This document shows, piece after piece, positions 48,701 to 60,900 of a stretch of 64,000 bases of DNA; position 1 is the stretch's first letter; every line of letters begins with the position of its first letter. The position numbers and the translations under genes were made by a program. The DNA lies in contig JBBMNZ010000013.1 in the NCBI GenBank assembly GCA_037954325.1, positions 4,541,501-4,605,500 of the forward strand, read 5' to 3'. A model generated the notes under the pieces. That model saw only the letters and a list, made by a program, of their open reading frames with translations, searched no databases and was not told the DNA's origin. The stretch comes from Fistularia commersonii (Eukaryota; Chordata; Actinopteri; Syngnathiformes; Fistulariidae).

Positions 48701-49478
48701 CATTTTCACATTTTCAGCCCTTTTAAAATGTGCTATTTATGTTTCAATATGTTTCACTGAATTGATATATTCCGTTTTTGCATGTCTTTTTATTTGTATT
48801 ATTGTGTTGTTGTCCTCAGCTCTCCCTTGGTGTGCTGTGTTGTACATTTATGTGTGCTTCCTCTTCTAGGCCTGAGTCTGACGCTGTCACCAACTCCAGT
48901 GGCGGGGCATCCAAAAAACGAAGATATGTGATCATGATGTTTAGACAACAACTATTTTGAGCGACTGTCGCTGTTACTGTGACATCATTCCCGCATTGTA
49001 ATTGGTGAGATATGCGTTATCAGTGAATAAGCGTAAGTCCTATCATATGATGATCCTCATATCCTTATCTGTGAGATTTCAACTAAAAGCATGGCAAGTG
49101 AGAGCCTCTTATCTACACTACACAAAAGTTACGTGCCAGTTCATGCAATAGATTTCCGATTTTATACAGAATTCTTTATCTTTTACTCTTTATACAGATT
49201 TCTGTATAAAATCAGAAATCTATAACAATCTATATTGTTTATACAAAATAAACACAAAACAGACCCATGTGTGTGTCTGATGTGCCTATTAAATTATATG
49301 TAAAAGAATCACTGGTGGTTTTACCAGAGCACAGGTGGGAGTAGAAGCCCTCTCTCTTCAGCATGATGAGCAGGGACCCCCAACCCAGGAGCACAGCCGA
49401 GCAAAGGAGGTTCTCAATCACAGCCGTCACTGCCATCCACCAGCGCCTCCTGTAGGCCTGGAGGAGAGAGGGCGCCAT
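35359..49478 (-). CDS. slc43a1: SLC43A1 (LAT3), Na+-independent neutral amino-acid transporter
   Basis: Fourteen coding exons, 5' to 3': 49325-49478, 48066-48258, 46835-46890, 45647-45723, 39329-39421, 38883-39016, 38674-38801, 37982-38128, 37854-37889, 37615-37747, 37060-37189, 36865-36938, 36370-36493, 35359-35556; 1677 nt, 558 aa (human 559). LAT3 moves branched-chain and other large neutral amino acids by facilitated diffusion; MFS fold, 12 membrane segments. Seen: YRRRWWMAVTAVIENLLCSA, LGFTIGSFLLSATTLPLGI, MDRFGPRPIRLVGS, FLALSLNGFGGICLTF, MIGSYASSAVTFPGVK, VTMGMSQLRIIFFMGAMNKM, YPSNHFGTLTGLQSMISA. Two N-glycosylation sequons, NDS (53) and NFS (62), sit in the first extracellular loop. 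All phases agree. SLC43A2 is the nearest alternative; the match and neighbours favour SLC43A1. An acceptor 7 nt before the ATG (49486-49487) implies a non-coding upstream exon. Confidence 0.95.
35830..36060 (+). repeat. Extremely AT-rich intron segment
   Basis: Interrupted tata/aata words with almost no G or C, in the slc43a1 intron between the last two coding exons. No unit period is clear. Confidence 0.6.
37033..37058 (+). repeat. (GT)n abutting the slc43a1 exon 11 donor
   Basis: On the coding (minus) strand the exon ends CTCCAG and the intron begins GTGACACACACA, so a CA tract starts at intron position +4. Confidence 0.9.
38172..38349 (+). repeat. TATATC/TATA simple repeat
   Basis: Tandem 'atctat' words grading into (TA)n, in the short slc43a1 intron between coding exons 7 and 8. 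Confidence 0.85.
38350..38556 (+). mobile_element. Third LINE 3' tail, with (TCTCA)n end
   Basis: Begins ctttttaattcctcttccct and ends gggataaataaagttgttct followed by four ctcat units. Same 3' UTR family as 29545-29800 but with a different terminal simple repeat. Antisense to slc43a1. Confidence 0.8.
39554..39567 (+). promoter_or_regulatory. CTCF-like core motif
   Basis: CCAGCAGAGGGCAG fits the CTCF core pattern CCASYAGRKGGCRS at every position. Sequence match only. Confidence 0.4.
42723..42965 (+). repeat. Unnamed interspersed repeat, copy A
   Basis: After a (GT)n tract, 'cattgtaactttgagagtta' , 'atcacaat', 'catattacatt', 'caacaagac' and 'tttgataaggttgatta' recur in order at 54510-54710. 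By eye about 80% identical. Not a family I can name. Confidence 0.7.
46891..48065 (-). other. slc43a1: slc43a1 intron 2
   Basis: Contains a small LINE-type tail (tttcaatgacaataaaaagc near 47618) and the Tc1-type element at 47692-48048. Otherwise no structure recognised. Confidence 0.6.
47692..48048 (+). mobile_element. Tc1/mariner-type deletion derivative (MITE-like)
   Basis: Inverted ends of about 28 bp contain ctgctcaaaaaaataaaggg at the left and its complement ending gagcagtg at the right, both flanked by a TA target duplication (47690-47691 and 48049-48050). Subterminal sequence (gtaactccaagtcaatcaca; catttgatttcc-like; ggatgtgttt) matches the Tc1-like family known from teleosts and lampreys, from memory. 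The whole transposase region is missing: the left 100 bp or so is joined to the right 250 bp near 47792. 357 bp, non-autonomous. Its right end is 15 bp inside the intron from the slc43a1 exon 2 donor. Confidence 0.88.
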
Positions 49479-50129
49479 CGTCGCTCTGCGGCAAAAGAGA
49501 CACGGGTGAAAACGTAATTAAAATTAAGTAATACGAAAAAGGAACAGGGTGGCTCAATCAAAGGGTGAAAAGATGAGGAATTATTACAAAACCCTTTAGA
49601 TAATCTATTGTCTATGAGTTATTTTAGTAAAACAAATAAAACAGATGTGCAGTTGAACCAATATAGAATAGAATATTTCTTTTATTATCTCACAGTGGGA
49701 AATTTTCAAAATGCCCATTGGGTCTTTGTCTCCTAAAAAAAGAAAAAAAAAAGATTACAAAACTTTAACACCGTATTGATCATTTCAAAAGTCACTGCAA
49801 GACACTTTGCAATGCCTATAAAATAAAACTAGAAAAATCTTTGTGCAACCTTCTGGATATTTAGGGAAATGACAGAGAAATAACTAGCCCATTTATGGAA
49901 ACAATGTCACTGCCTTAGCTGAGTGTAGTCACATTCTTAATTTATGTGGGTTCACCTTTGCAACCATCAGCTGACTAGGGTAACATCCAGTCGAAACCTG
50001 ATACTTCACACTGTTACTCTGCTGGTACACCACATGAACACATGTTTCCAGTAGTGATCCAAACGGTGTTTGCTTGTTAATTGTTGCTTCTTACATTTCA
50101 TACATATATATATATATATACATATATGA

Positions 50130-50311
50130 GATGAGGCGCCAATGCATTTATGTGGAAATTTGGGTGTACTGATTTGGGTCCTGATACCTTGCAATTCATT
50201 GTCCTCACAGTGATCCACCTACTGGGCTGCGACCACAACCACAATCACTCTTGGTCTGAGTAAAGCAACCATGCAGAGTCTTTATGCTTTTGTTCAGAAA
50301 TAGGGTGGCAT
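50130..50311 (+). repeat. 182-bp direct repeat, copy 1
   Basis: Identical to 50756-50937 except two bases (c/t at the gctgcgacc site, 50231, and at ttggtctgag, 50255). Flanked on both sides by TA-rich simple repeat. Confidence 0.95.
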
Positions 50312-50755
50312 ATATATATATACACACACAAATATTTATATTTGTGAACAAAAGAACATTTTTAAGTTGTGGCCACAAATAATTTATTTATAAAACCAAT
50401 TTTTTTTTTTCAAAATTTGGTTTGTTCCTTAGGTAAAAACAGGAGGTAAAACAATCATTTTAATCAGTTCATGTTTAATTTTGGACAAATGTGAATATGT
50501 AATGCAGACACATTGACATTTATAGTTGCAGGTTTGTGATGACCATCCCTTCTGGGAACTTTTAAACAGAAAGTGGATGAAAGAAAAAAAGGAAACCAAC
50601 AAAGGAACATAAAACCTCCAGCACATTAACTTTCCAAAGTCATACTTTTAGGTGTCCTTCTACCCATGTCATCTCCACAGAATAAAGAATAAACTGATCA
50701 TTTAATGCATTGCAATTACAGAGAAATTGCCCTGAAATGATAAAATCGCTTCCCC

Positions 50756-50937
50756 GATGAGGCGCCAATGCATTTATGTGGAAATTTGGGTGTACTGATT
50801 TGGGTCCTGATACCTTGCAATTCATTGTCCTCACAGTGATCCACCTACTGGGCTGTGACCACAACCACAATCACTCTTGGTTTGAGTAAAGCAACCATGC
50901 AGAGTCTTTATGCTTTTGTTCAGAAATAGGGTGGCAT
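50756..50937 (+). repeat. 182-bp direct repeat, copy 2
   Basis: Same length, orientation and sequence as 50130-50311 with two differences; start-to-start distance 626 bp. The conceptual reverse translation does not resemble a known protein domain. Confidence 0.95.
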
Positions 50938-52079
50938 TTAAAAAAGAAGAAGATAGTCCCATTTGAAAGCTGCTCAGCATTGAATTAAAGGAGGAGCAGC
51001 GTCTATGAATAAAGAGACTTTGTCTTAGGGTGATTAGAAAGGGTCAAAAGTGAGACATAGAACATATAGCTTGAGAGAGATGACATGACTGACCAAATAA
51101 AAACATGACAGTGGGGAAAATATAACATACAGGACAGATCACTGTAACCCGTTACATTAGTGACCAATATTTACAACATCTGGAAAACTTCTAAGCGAGA
51201 AATGATCCAACTATAACAAGCTATTAAATGTGGAATTCAACCAGGGAGTGCAGGATGGGGAGAGAGGCGGGAAAGTCAGGCACTTGATTTCAGAGGAGGT
51301 CAGTACTTGAAACAGAAAAGGGGCTCTTGTGTGTGTCTCGTATGGGAGAAGAGAGAGGACCTAATGGGACAGATTAGTCTCTGCGTGTGCCCATGAGTCT
51401 GCATCTGTGCTCATGAGGCGTGTGTGTAATGCGATTATCCACAGTTCAGCGAACTGTGATTGTGCTGAAAAGAGAGTTTAAGGGGGGTTGGGGGTTCTTT
51501 TGTAAGTGAAACTCCATCCTTACTCACAAACGTCTCCCTAATTCTCACCACCAAGGCGACAGTGCAAGAGGGCACCAGTTCAAACACTGCTGTCACTCAA
51601 TCCCTATGCGGACAGTAAAGAGGGCAGGATTACCCTCAAATTGGCCATAATAATTAGAACAATAACATGCTATTTAAAGACGCACGCGTGTTCCCCTTTC
51701 CCTTAATTTCACACTGGTAAATGCCTGCAATTGTACAGTTTGCAGGAAAACTAACTTCAGACCACACATCACTGAATCCATGGCGTTTGCATGTGTGTGT
51801 GTGTGTATATATATATACATATATATCGATGTATCATGTTAACTACAAAATTGCTCAGTTAATTGATTGATGAGTCAATCAAGTGCAGAGTGTATGTGTA
51901 TTGCTACGCAAATACACTTGAAGTCACTCCTCAATGAGTGCTGCCATGGTAAGTTACTAAGCGTGTGTGGGGGGTCTATGTGTCGGCCTGTATTTATGCC
52001 AAGAAGCCAGTCTCAGTTGCACAATGTAATCACGATACATCTCAATTTTCCCACTTTCTTGCTCTTTCTAGTTCAATAG

Positions 52080-52300
52080 GAGTGAAAAGCAATTCATTTA
52101 TTTTTAATTAATCCCTCATGGGGATTTAACCCATCATGGATGAGGAGTTGGCTGCCGTCTACCAGCGCCAGGGGAGCAGTTAGGGATTCAGTATCTTGAA
52201 GTGCCAGGAGCTGGGATTCGATCCAGGCACGTCTGGCTCCAAGAACAAGCACTCTGCCACCTTCGCCATGTCATCTGCAAGAAGTAGATCCATGGAGGAA
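52080..52300 (+). repeat. Degenerate fish short interspersed repeat
   Basis: Words 'ccctcatggggatttaa', 'ggggagcagttagggattca', 'gaagtgccaggag' and 'gggattcgatcc' are in the order of a common teleost repeat ending in a tRNA-like B-box sequence. Confidence 0.55.
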
Positions 52301-52399
52301 GGCTGGCCATGTGACGAAGACGATAAGGTTGAGGTCAACGCACATCCATGGGTTCTCTAAATGAAACAGTTTATCTGTCTGAAACAGTTTATAAGTTAT

Positions 52400-52653
52400 C
52401 TTAAAGGTCGTGGGGTTCGTAGAAGTGCGCATGCGCCGTTCTGGACGATGCAACGCCACCCCCCAACCTAGCCAGGTGAGCTTAACGTACACTGATTGGT
52501 TAGGTAGTTATTTACAAATAAATTCACCAGAAAGGAAAATGTTAACATTGTTAGCCACTATTCGGTATAAAACAGTTGTGTTTGTTGTGAAAAAGACCCT
52601 ACTCGAGCCTTCCCGTCGGTGCTTCCCCTCTAACCCGGCTCGACTGTCGTCTC

Positions 52654-52687
<34 letters not shown>

Positions 52688-52980
52688 CGGGGATGTTTCT
52701 GACCTCGACCGGTGGTGTTTATCAACCACCGCGTGACAGAAAGAACCGTGGCGCAAAATCTTTATCCTCGCCAGTTTCCAAGTAAATAAACCAATCGCTC
52801 TTAAAGATTCTATCCATTAAAAAAAAAGACTAAAAGGGCTAAATGCTGACAGAGCAGCTGTTTCTCCGCGGGCATGACCTCATCCCGGGCTCCGGTTACC
52901 GGCATCGTAGGCCCGTCCAGCGCGAGCGCGCTGAGACGTTTACGTGTCGCCCAGAAGCGTCGTAATTTTTAGATTCCCTA
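52400..52980 (-). promoter_or_regulatory. slc43a1: CpG-rich region, presumed slc43a1 promoter
   Basis: The only CpG-dense patch upstream of slc43a1. It carries an NRF1-like TGCGCATGCGCC at 52426-52437, a 31-base C run at 52656-52686, and CpG-rich tracts at 52600-52650 and 52870-52950. Strand is inferred from the splice acceptor before the slc43a1 ATG; a promoter for an unseen + strand transcript cannot be excluded. Confidence 0.45.
52656..52686 (+). repeat. 31-base C homopolymer
   Basis: Unbroken run of C (G on the slc43a1 strand), followed by gcgggg. Creates a false polyproline or polyglycine open frame on each strand. Confidence 0.95.
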
Positions 52981-54496
52981 AATGCGGACCTTGATGCGGC
53001 CTGGGAGTCACATTCCTTTTTATTTTATTTCAAATTTTACAAATTTACTTTTTACAAACCAATAAAACCAATTGAACAACAGAAAAAACATTCACGTTTA
53101 CAAATATGCCATTTCTATAGGACTGTTTAGATGTGTAGATATTTTAGTTTATTTTTTTTTCAATTTTGCATTTACTAAATTGTCTAATTGATAGGACTAA
53201 TATATATGTAAGCTTTTGTCAAGGGACTTAAGAAAAGTTCATGAGAAGAAGCTGTTCTCAAACTGACGGATTCGTTGCGGTTGGGCAGTTAAGACACGAA
53301 GGTCGCACAACTTTTGTTGTTGCCATAGATGCGTCTGCGATCGTTGCTAATAATGTAAAACAACGATTTCCTGAAATGTGGCTTCAGTGGAATTTAGGAG
53401 CTACAAGAATGTGTGTCATTATACAAATGCTGCTTGCAGGCTGCCGTAAAGCGGTTCCAGTCAAAGACGTTTCTCTTGCTAAAAGCAGCTGTTACTCAAT
53501 GAAAGGGGAGAGTTGTTGTAAAGCATGGTCTCTCTCCAACTATGGTCACTTCCGAAATACCCGTTTCACTGGTCTTTTTTCCCTGCCTCGTTAAAGTCCC
53601 ATGCGAAACCCTTAATTTGCACACGACTTTAATTCATTTCCCATCAATAATGGAAAATGGAAAAATGGAAAATGGAACTTGCAATATTCAAGATATAAAG
53701 TAAGAGTTATGCCACGTGGGAGTAACCACAGCCGGTTCTTCCAGATTTCGCTGCAATTTATTACAGGAAAAACTAAAACTAACTAAAAGAGTAAACATTT
53801 CTTACTTACTTCGGTTGCTTCTCTGGCCAGAAAGGAAATACTTTGTTTGTATCAGAGGCTTTTCGTGTCTCACTAAATGGAAAAAAAGTACAGTAAAATG
53901 ATGCTCTTTCAAATAGGGCCTGTTTTCCTAGAATTTGGTAGGAAGGGGGGCTAAATTACACTATAAACCCAATTTGCTCCCTGCGATTTGTTTCTTTCGA
54001 GAGTTAGTTTTCCTTCCTTTGTGGCCGTAAACCTCTTTTCTGTCCCGGGTTTCATACAAGCGCATTGTACAGACCCCTCCTAATTTGACTTAATTCCCTC
54101 CCTCTTTCTACGGCCTCACCGTGGAAGGCGGGGAGCGGAGGGGCGTCACCGCCCTGCTGGCCAAATGGCATTTTTTACTCACTTAGTCATGAGATTGTGG
54201 CCTTTGCAACAGAGACTGTGTCTGATGACATTCAAAGACTACGCCAACCTTAAGCCCGTTTCTATCCCTTGGGAGACAAATAAGGATTAATTTGTAAACC
54301 ATGTATGTAACTGCATTATGTTTATAAAGGCTTCATGCACTTTTCTCAATTAATGCTTTCATGCGTTATGATTTTCAAAGTTGGTGCATGTAGCTGCAGG
54401 CATGTGTGGTTGATTCTTTGCTATATTGTCTTGTGCTTTATTTGTAGTGTCTTTACATTTTCATAAGTGTTTCTGTTGTATGAACAGAAGTATTTA

Positions 54497-54710
54497 TGTG
54501 TGTGTGTATGTGAGATCAAATGTGCCCTATGAATAGTACCCATGTGTACAGGCATCATTGTAACTTTGAGAGTTAATCACAATTTCTAGCCATATTACAT
54601 TACATTGCATCTACATCACTGCAACAAGACCAGGGGATAACTTTGATAAGATTGATTGGTTTGAATTTGCAGTGATGAGTGAAGGGCAGTTGTTACATTA
54701 CAAAAAAAAT
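54497..54710 (+). repeat. Unnamed interspersed repeat, copy B
   Basis: Partner of 42723-42965. It shares the GT-rich lead, 'catcattgtaactttgagag', 'ttaatcacaat', 'catattacatt', 'gcaacaagacc' and 'gtgatgagtgaagggcag' in the same order and orientation. Confidence 0.7.
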
Positions 54711-56213
54711 GTATGGAAATACACAGGGTGTAGAGTCAGACAGTGTGATGGTTGTATGAGACGTTTGTAAATATTAACCTGTATGTTTCTAAGTCATGTA
54801 GACACATATATGCATTATGTGAACACTCGTTCTCCATGTACATGTAGGTCCTTACCTCTAGATATGTTCATCATCTAGAGTAGATTTATCATTATTTTGC
54901 ATATAACTCATACATTAAAAGCTACATGCACTATACATTTATTATACCTGCAGGGCTTTATATTCAAAATGTACTAAATTTGTTGTTGGTTAATATGTAA
55001 TGCATCAGGTTTTATGCTAATCTATTTGTGTTTTTATATATAGCTTTTATATGTAGCTACATGACAGGGGATATATTTTTGTGTGCTGTTCAAGCAATAC
55101 CTTGGCTTTATTGGCTGAGCATTGGACGCACTAAGTGTACTCCATGCTCCTAGAGTTCTCTAATTTAAACAAACTCTACATAGAAATGTCTATTTCCATC
55201 CATGACTCAAATCCTACGGATTTGTATCCGTAGGGTAACCTCATCAAGTTAACAACAGATGTGAATGAAAGCTATTTCTCATGGAAAATACTTTTAAAAA
55301 AAAACTGTATTTGTGTGCAAAACTTATATGATAAAAGGAAAAAAGCAGTGAAATTGACCATTCCTTCAACTTAAGGTTTACTAACAGTTAAATTCCTTAA
55401 ATGCATGTAGCAACAGTTTAATTTGGCTTCAGTGCAAGATCTCTAAGAGACAATTGATGGTGGATTGCAGTAGGGCCACGACTGTCATGAAGTGTTTGAC
55501 AAGGAATAAGGGCGTAGATTTAGATGAATCCAAACACTGAAGTATTTGATTTTTAATATGTTTATGCATACTCTCAGTTAATTAAAGAATTACAAATTAA
55601 ACAACAACATATTCAGCAAGGAATTGTCAGCTTCCATTAGGATCTACTGATTGCATTAGCAGACAGACACTGCTGAAAATTTGGCTCATGAACTTATTAT
55701 TATTTTAATATTGAAGATAATATTAAAAAGATTTACCCTAGTCTATGAAAATTCTGTAATATCGTTGTCTGATCTCACCATATAGACAAGCAAGAAAACT
55801 ACTTTATGTATCAACCCAGTTATTGTGCCACAAAACCCTATATCATTGGTTTTTCCTGCCAACTTCAACACAGACATAGTGGTTAAAACTGAAGGAAAAC
55901 ACATGCTATTGCAACCCTCCAAAGAAAATTACTTTAGTGATGCATTCTGCTCAAAGACTGGTCAGCAGACTCATCTTCTGTTTTTACCACTAAACTGCTA
56001 TGTTTTCTTTTCAGTTCAAGTGATAAACACCATTAGAGGCTTTTGGATCAAAGTGCCATTAGTTTTTCCTGAGCCAAATGTTCACATTGTACTTCAGTTT
56101 TAAATCATTAATGTGCCTCGAGAAGACACCTGAAACCTTATCAGGTGACTAGAGTGACGCAAAACAAAGGGCAAGCATTGCTGCCAAAATGATTTGTACT
56201 TTTCACTGTGTTC

Positions 56214-56292
56214 TTCTTTTTCTTTCGTCTTTCCCCATCATGGGTCACCACAGTTAATCAAATTCCACCATCTAACCCTATTCTCTCACAAT
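56214..56292 (+). repeat. Fragment of a common fish transposon-linked sequence
   Basis: 'tttcgtctttccccatcatg', 'ggtcaccacagttaatcaaa' and 'ccatctaaccct' match a frequent teleost repeat (usual form ...gggtcgccacagcgaatca...). Short and degenerate. Confidence 0.5.
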
Positions 56293-57664
56293 TTGTACTT
56301 TTCACTGTATTCTCAATTATTTTTTCACAAATTAATTTAATTGATTTTGTGATAAATTGGTAGGACCTTCACGTTTTTTGTAATGTCTCTTTGATATGAT
56401 GTGGCCTTGTGCACCACTGCCTACATTTGGCCTCTGGTACATATCATACCTCGAATATATTGCAATTGCCCTCAGGGGACGAATACTGTTTTTTGAACTG
56501 AATGAATTTGAGTAGCAGAAGTAAAGTTTTGGCCTTAAAATATTTTCAAAGATTTCTTAATTTTCTTAATTTTCACATCAATACAAGCTATTGTTATAGT
56601 CTATATAATGTGTCCTACACAGCATGGAAACATGCCATTTTGTGGCATTTCGATTTGAGATTTTAGACTATCAAAACTTATGCAGTCTTATTCTTCATGG
56701 TTTTTCAAATGATTTTTTAAAATTTATTTTACATGAAATGAGGCCTTTTTCTCATGTTTGGTGAATAGACCTATTACATCCCATTCTTATCAAATGTATT
56801 TTAACTTTTTCCCGATCACACATACCATTGATTATCAGCTAATAAAACCTCATTTCTACACACCCCAAATGCACGTAAAAGCGAAAAGCAATTCAATAAA
56901 AATCGTAGAATGAAACTAATGTTCAACAGTAAAGTTTCCCAAGGAGACAGCAGTAAAACAACCAATTTTGACAGCTTAGTTTTCCTGTATATAGAATATT
57001 CAGCTTCCATCTTTATAACTTACTTGGATTGACAGCTGAGCTTGAGTAATTCCTTTGTAATTCTGGCTTTCGTACAAATATATTAGTCTTGCCTAGTCAT
57101 GGTTTTAACAGGGTTAGCAGTACAAAAGAAAATCTGCACCCTGCTGGGCTCTACAGGGAAGTATCCAATTTTCCATTTCTCATTTAACAATTTGACAGAG
57201 TCGGTTCCTGACTGTCACAGCTTAGCACTTGGACAGGAAAAATGTGTACCAACCTCAGGGTCAGGGATAGCAAGCGTGGGCCTCAAATTCTTAATAAAAT
57301 AATCCTGTTGGAATCTGTGTCAGCCCTCTCCAGCTGTGGGCACCTGAAAATCTCACCTTTAACCCCACCTGCAAACCATAATGTCAGTTTGAATAAGAAA
57401 AAGATGGCTGTCTTAGACTTACTCTCAGGCAATATCATACTGCGCCCTTTCACTGTAGGACAGGGACATACGAAATACGTATTACGCAAATACGAAAATA
57501 TTTTAGACAATCAAAGAAAAGAAAAGATGAAAACAATGCAGAGGCACAAGCATACTTGGCAGAACCACCCTGTAATTATATTTCCTCAGAAATGATAGCT
57601 AACACACAGGTATCGTGGGGTTGTACAAGTTTATATCTAACATCAAATTGAGATTGTTTAAATG

Positions 57665-57911
<247 letters not shown>

Positions 57912-60900
57912 AGGGCAACAGAACTGTCAGAATTTTTCTTTTAACTTCTTTTCCCACATGTCATTATTAAAAACTGGTTTCAACATTGTCTCCATAACCT
58001 GCGCACATATTATTTTCCTCTTGCATTTTACATCTCCCACTCTGAGGATAGTTTGGGTCTAAAGTTTGCATGATGCAATTTTGTAAACTGGTTTCCTCAC
58101 TGAAAGCGCCTCCTGCTGGACAGATAACAGAACTGGTTTATAATGATCGAGAGGGAAAATGTGAGAAAGTGGTGGCTCAATTGATGAGGAGTCATGATGG
58201 TCTAAAACTTTGAATAAGGTTTCCTCTGCCTCCTCTTTATTTTAGAGCTGATCATCTTCAACACCGGTTATTTTACTTACTGAGTCACCTTCAAAAATGT
58301 CCACAGTAATCTAAAGATGTCTGTGGAATGTTGAAAGTTCAAATATTGATGGAGAAAAAATAGAATTGTAAGCACAAGTCTTTTTTTTTTTACTTTGCCA
58401 ATTTATCGACCAAATAAAAGGCAATTTCAAAGGATTTGCTAGAAGGAATATAAATAGATTTCTGATAGTCCCAACTCTACTCAGCCTTTATTTCATGGAA
58501 GGTGAATTGGTAATATTACTAATTTTTAATCATTCCTGTAAAAAAATATGACCCATGTTAACCTTATATTGTTCCTGATGATAGGAACTACATAAAATAA
58601 AGCTAGCATATTTATTACTTTGTCATACATGGTAGAAGTGAAATGCGTAATGATTATATCTCTTGAGTACATCGTTCAGCACTATTGAAGTATTCTTTAA
58701 CTTTCATTCAAAGCTGCTGGGGGTTGACCCGCCCCACACTTTGTAAAGAGACATAATAGATATAATGTCCTTACCAAGTTCTCAGACAATGAAGCAAAAA
58801 AAGAATGAATAAGTGCAATTTGATATATAATGAATATAGCTTAGACGAATGACACCAAAAAACAATTTTCGGCATAGTCTAAAATCTCTGGTGTTGAGTC
58901 TACCAAGCCTCCCTTCTTTTAAATATCTTCACAAGATGATAAACTGCAAACTTGGGAGCTACTCAGAGAAAATTCTGTGATATTTTTATCACTGTGATGT
59001 ATTTTTTCCTTTTATGTATCTGAGCAAAGGGGAGGTCAGAAGTCAGAGCGAGATTCATTGTACAAGCTGGAGTTATTAAAGTTTCATTCTCTTTTCTATT
59101 AATCCTCAAAAAAAAAAAAAAACAACAGTGCCTCAGATGATGGCTTCCCTGAACTTAAGGAGTTAATCTGAGGCTTAGCAATTATTTTCTCTGACATGTA
59201 TCCATCTAGATTGTCTGCTTTTGACTTGCAGGCTTTTGGAGTTAGCACCCATAGATATTTCTGCTTTTCCTCATACCCCAATGTAAAGCATTGAATGAAG
59301 ATAGAAATTTGAAATATCTCTTCAAAAGAATTCAATAGAAGTGTTTCAATATAATGCGGACTAATGTTTAAGAGCCACTTTCATGTCCAAACCTTTGTGT
59401 GACGAGAAAAACTCCCCTTTAGCTGAAAATAAAGTATACTGATTATTTTGGGTTATATGGCTGGGAGAAGGCAAGCATCCCGAAAGTAGATCTCTCCTGT
59501 CTGGAAATGAACAGTTCATACCAAAATGATGCCACGGAGTCAAGTCTGTTTGTTTGGAAGTCAAAGTACCTACCAGCAGTAGATTCAGCACTCCATCACC
59601 CAGTAAAATAACATACGGAAATTAGGCATTCTATTAATTCACCATCGGTAACCAATGGTGATCACACGCATGCAGAAAACATCATCCACAGATGTTTGGA
59701 TACAAAAGATGGAAGTTTTAGAATCAGAACCAGTGACAGGCCAACCTTTGGGAAAGACTGTGAAGATTGATGAGTGAAATCAGGACATCCGACTTCCCTA
59801 AATTATTGTGAATTATGAAAGCTGGACTTCACAGATGGTGTGTTATTTAGTGATTCATGGGTGAATCTACAATGACTGTGATGTGAGTTACATTTGCACA
59901 TTTTAGGTATTGACTTGTAAAAACAATACAGATGTATAACTTGCAGACAGTTCAAAGAGCAATACAACATGAAAATTCCTTATTACTAAATATTTGCATG
60001 CCAAGCTGAAGGTTCTATAATTTCCAAATACATTACAAATACATTACAAATACAATTTACAAATACATTTTTAACACTTAAATATAGCCAAATAAAAAAA
60101 CACAATCAACAGTACAGTAACAAAAGTATCTCAACTGATATCATATTTAGAATTAAAAAAAACTAAACCACAAAAATGAATACATCATACTGGTTTGTGA
60201 GTGACAGTCATATGAGCATGCAAACGTAATGTTGGACTGTTGTTGTAGAGTAAGAACCTGCAGAGAGATGAATGCTGACAACAGGAATCTCATTTTTTAT
60301 TTTCTATTTTTTCCCCAGAACTGCAAGGTATATATTAATGAATGGCAGCTGTGCTCCAGCAAACATTGATTCAGTCTAACCTTGTGGGCTTTTAACACCA
60401 CACAACTGTAATCACGAGTAACATAATGCAACCAAAACACTGGCCCTGGTTCAAACTCCCTGCTACTTTCTTCTGTATGGATGTGAGGCTGGACACTGTG
60501 TTTCGTATTCAAACTGAAATTGTGAGAAGGTGATGATTTATGTGAGTTATGGTTGAGCTGCAGTGCTTTTCTCACATGTACCCATAGAGATTTGTCTGTG
60601 AAAAGAAGAAACATAAAACTCAGACTTTAACGTGCTGCTGTGAAAAAGCAAAGTAGAGGATGCAATAATCACCACTGGGAATTATATTTTGATAGTCTCC
60701 TTCTGTTTAACTGTCATTGTTTTTGCATGCTGATTCCCAGCTTGAGCGTCCAGAAAAATTAAACCCGCTTTAGGAAAGGTTGTGTACGAGAACACATGCT
60801 TTATATAAAATGTAATATAATTATTCAATTATTATAATAATATAATTATATAATTATTCATTCCATTAATGACAGCATATTTTTGGAGCAATAACAGCTG

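Larger units (their letters stand above)
49479..52400 (-). other. slc43a1: slc43a1 5' intron (inferred) with repeats
   Basis: No coding exon. It contains a short fish repeat end (49665-49705), two copies of a 182-bp sequence, TA/CA simple repeats (50103-50123, 50312-50332, 51795-51826) and a short repeat at 52080-52300. Confidence 0.5.

Noticed and set aside
52410..52756. Open frames with polyproline (+) or polyglycine (-)
   Set aside because: Produced by the C homopolymer; no domain or splice context.
53241..53594. 117-codon frame MRRSCSQTDGFVAVG...
   Set aside because: No recognised domain, no matching exons nearby, composition like surrounding intergenic DNA.
55825..56103. 92-codon frame MPQNPISLVFPANF...
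   Set aside because: Chance frame in AT-rich sequence; no domain seen.
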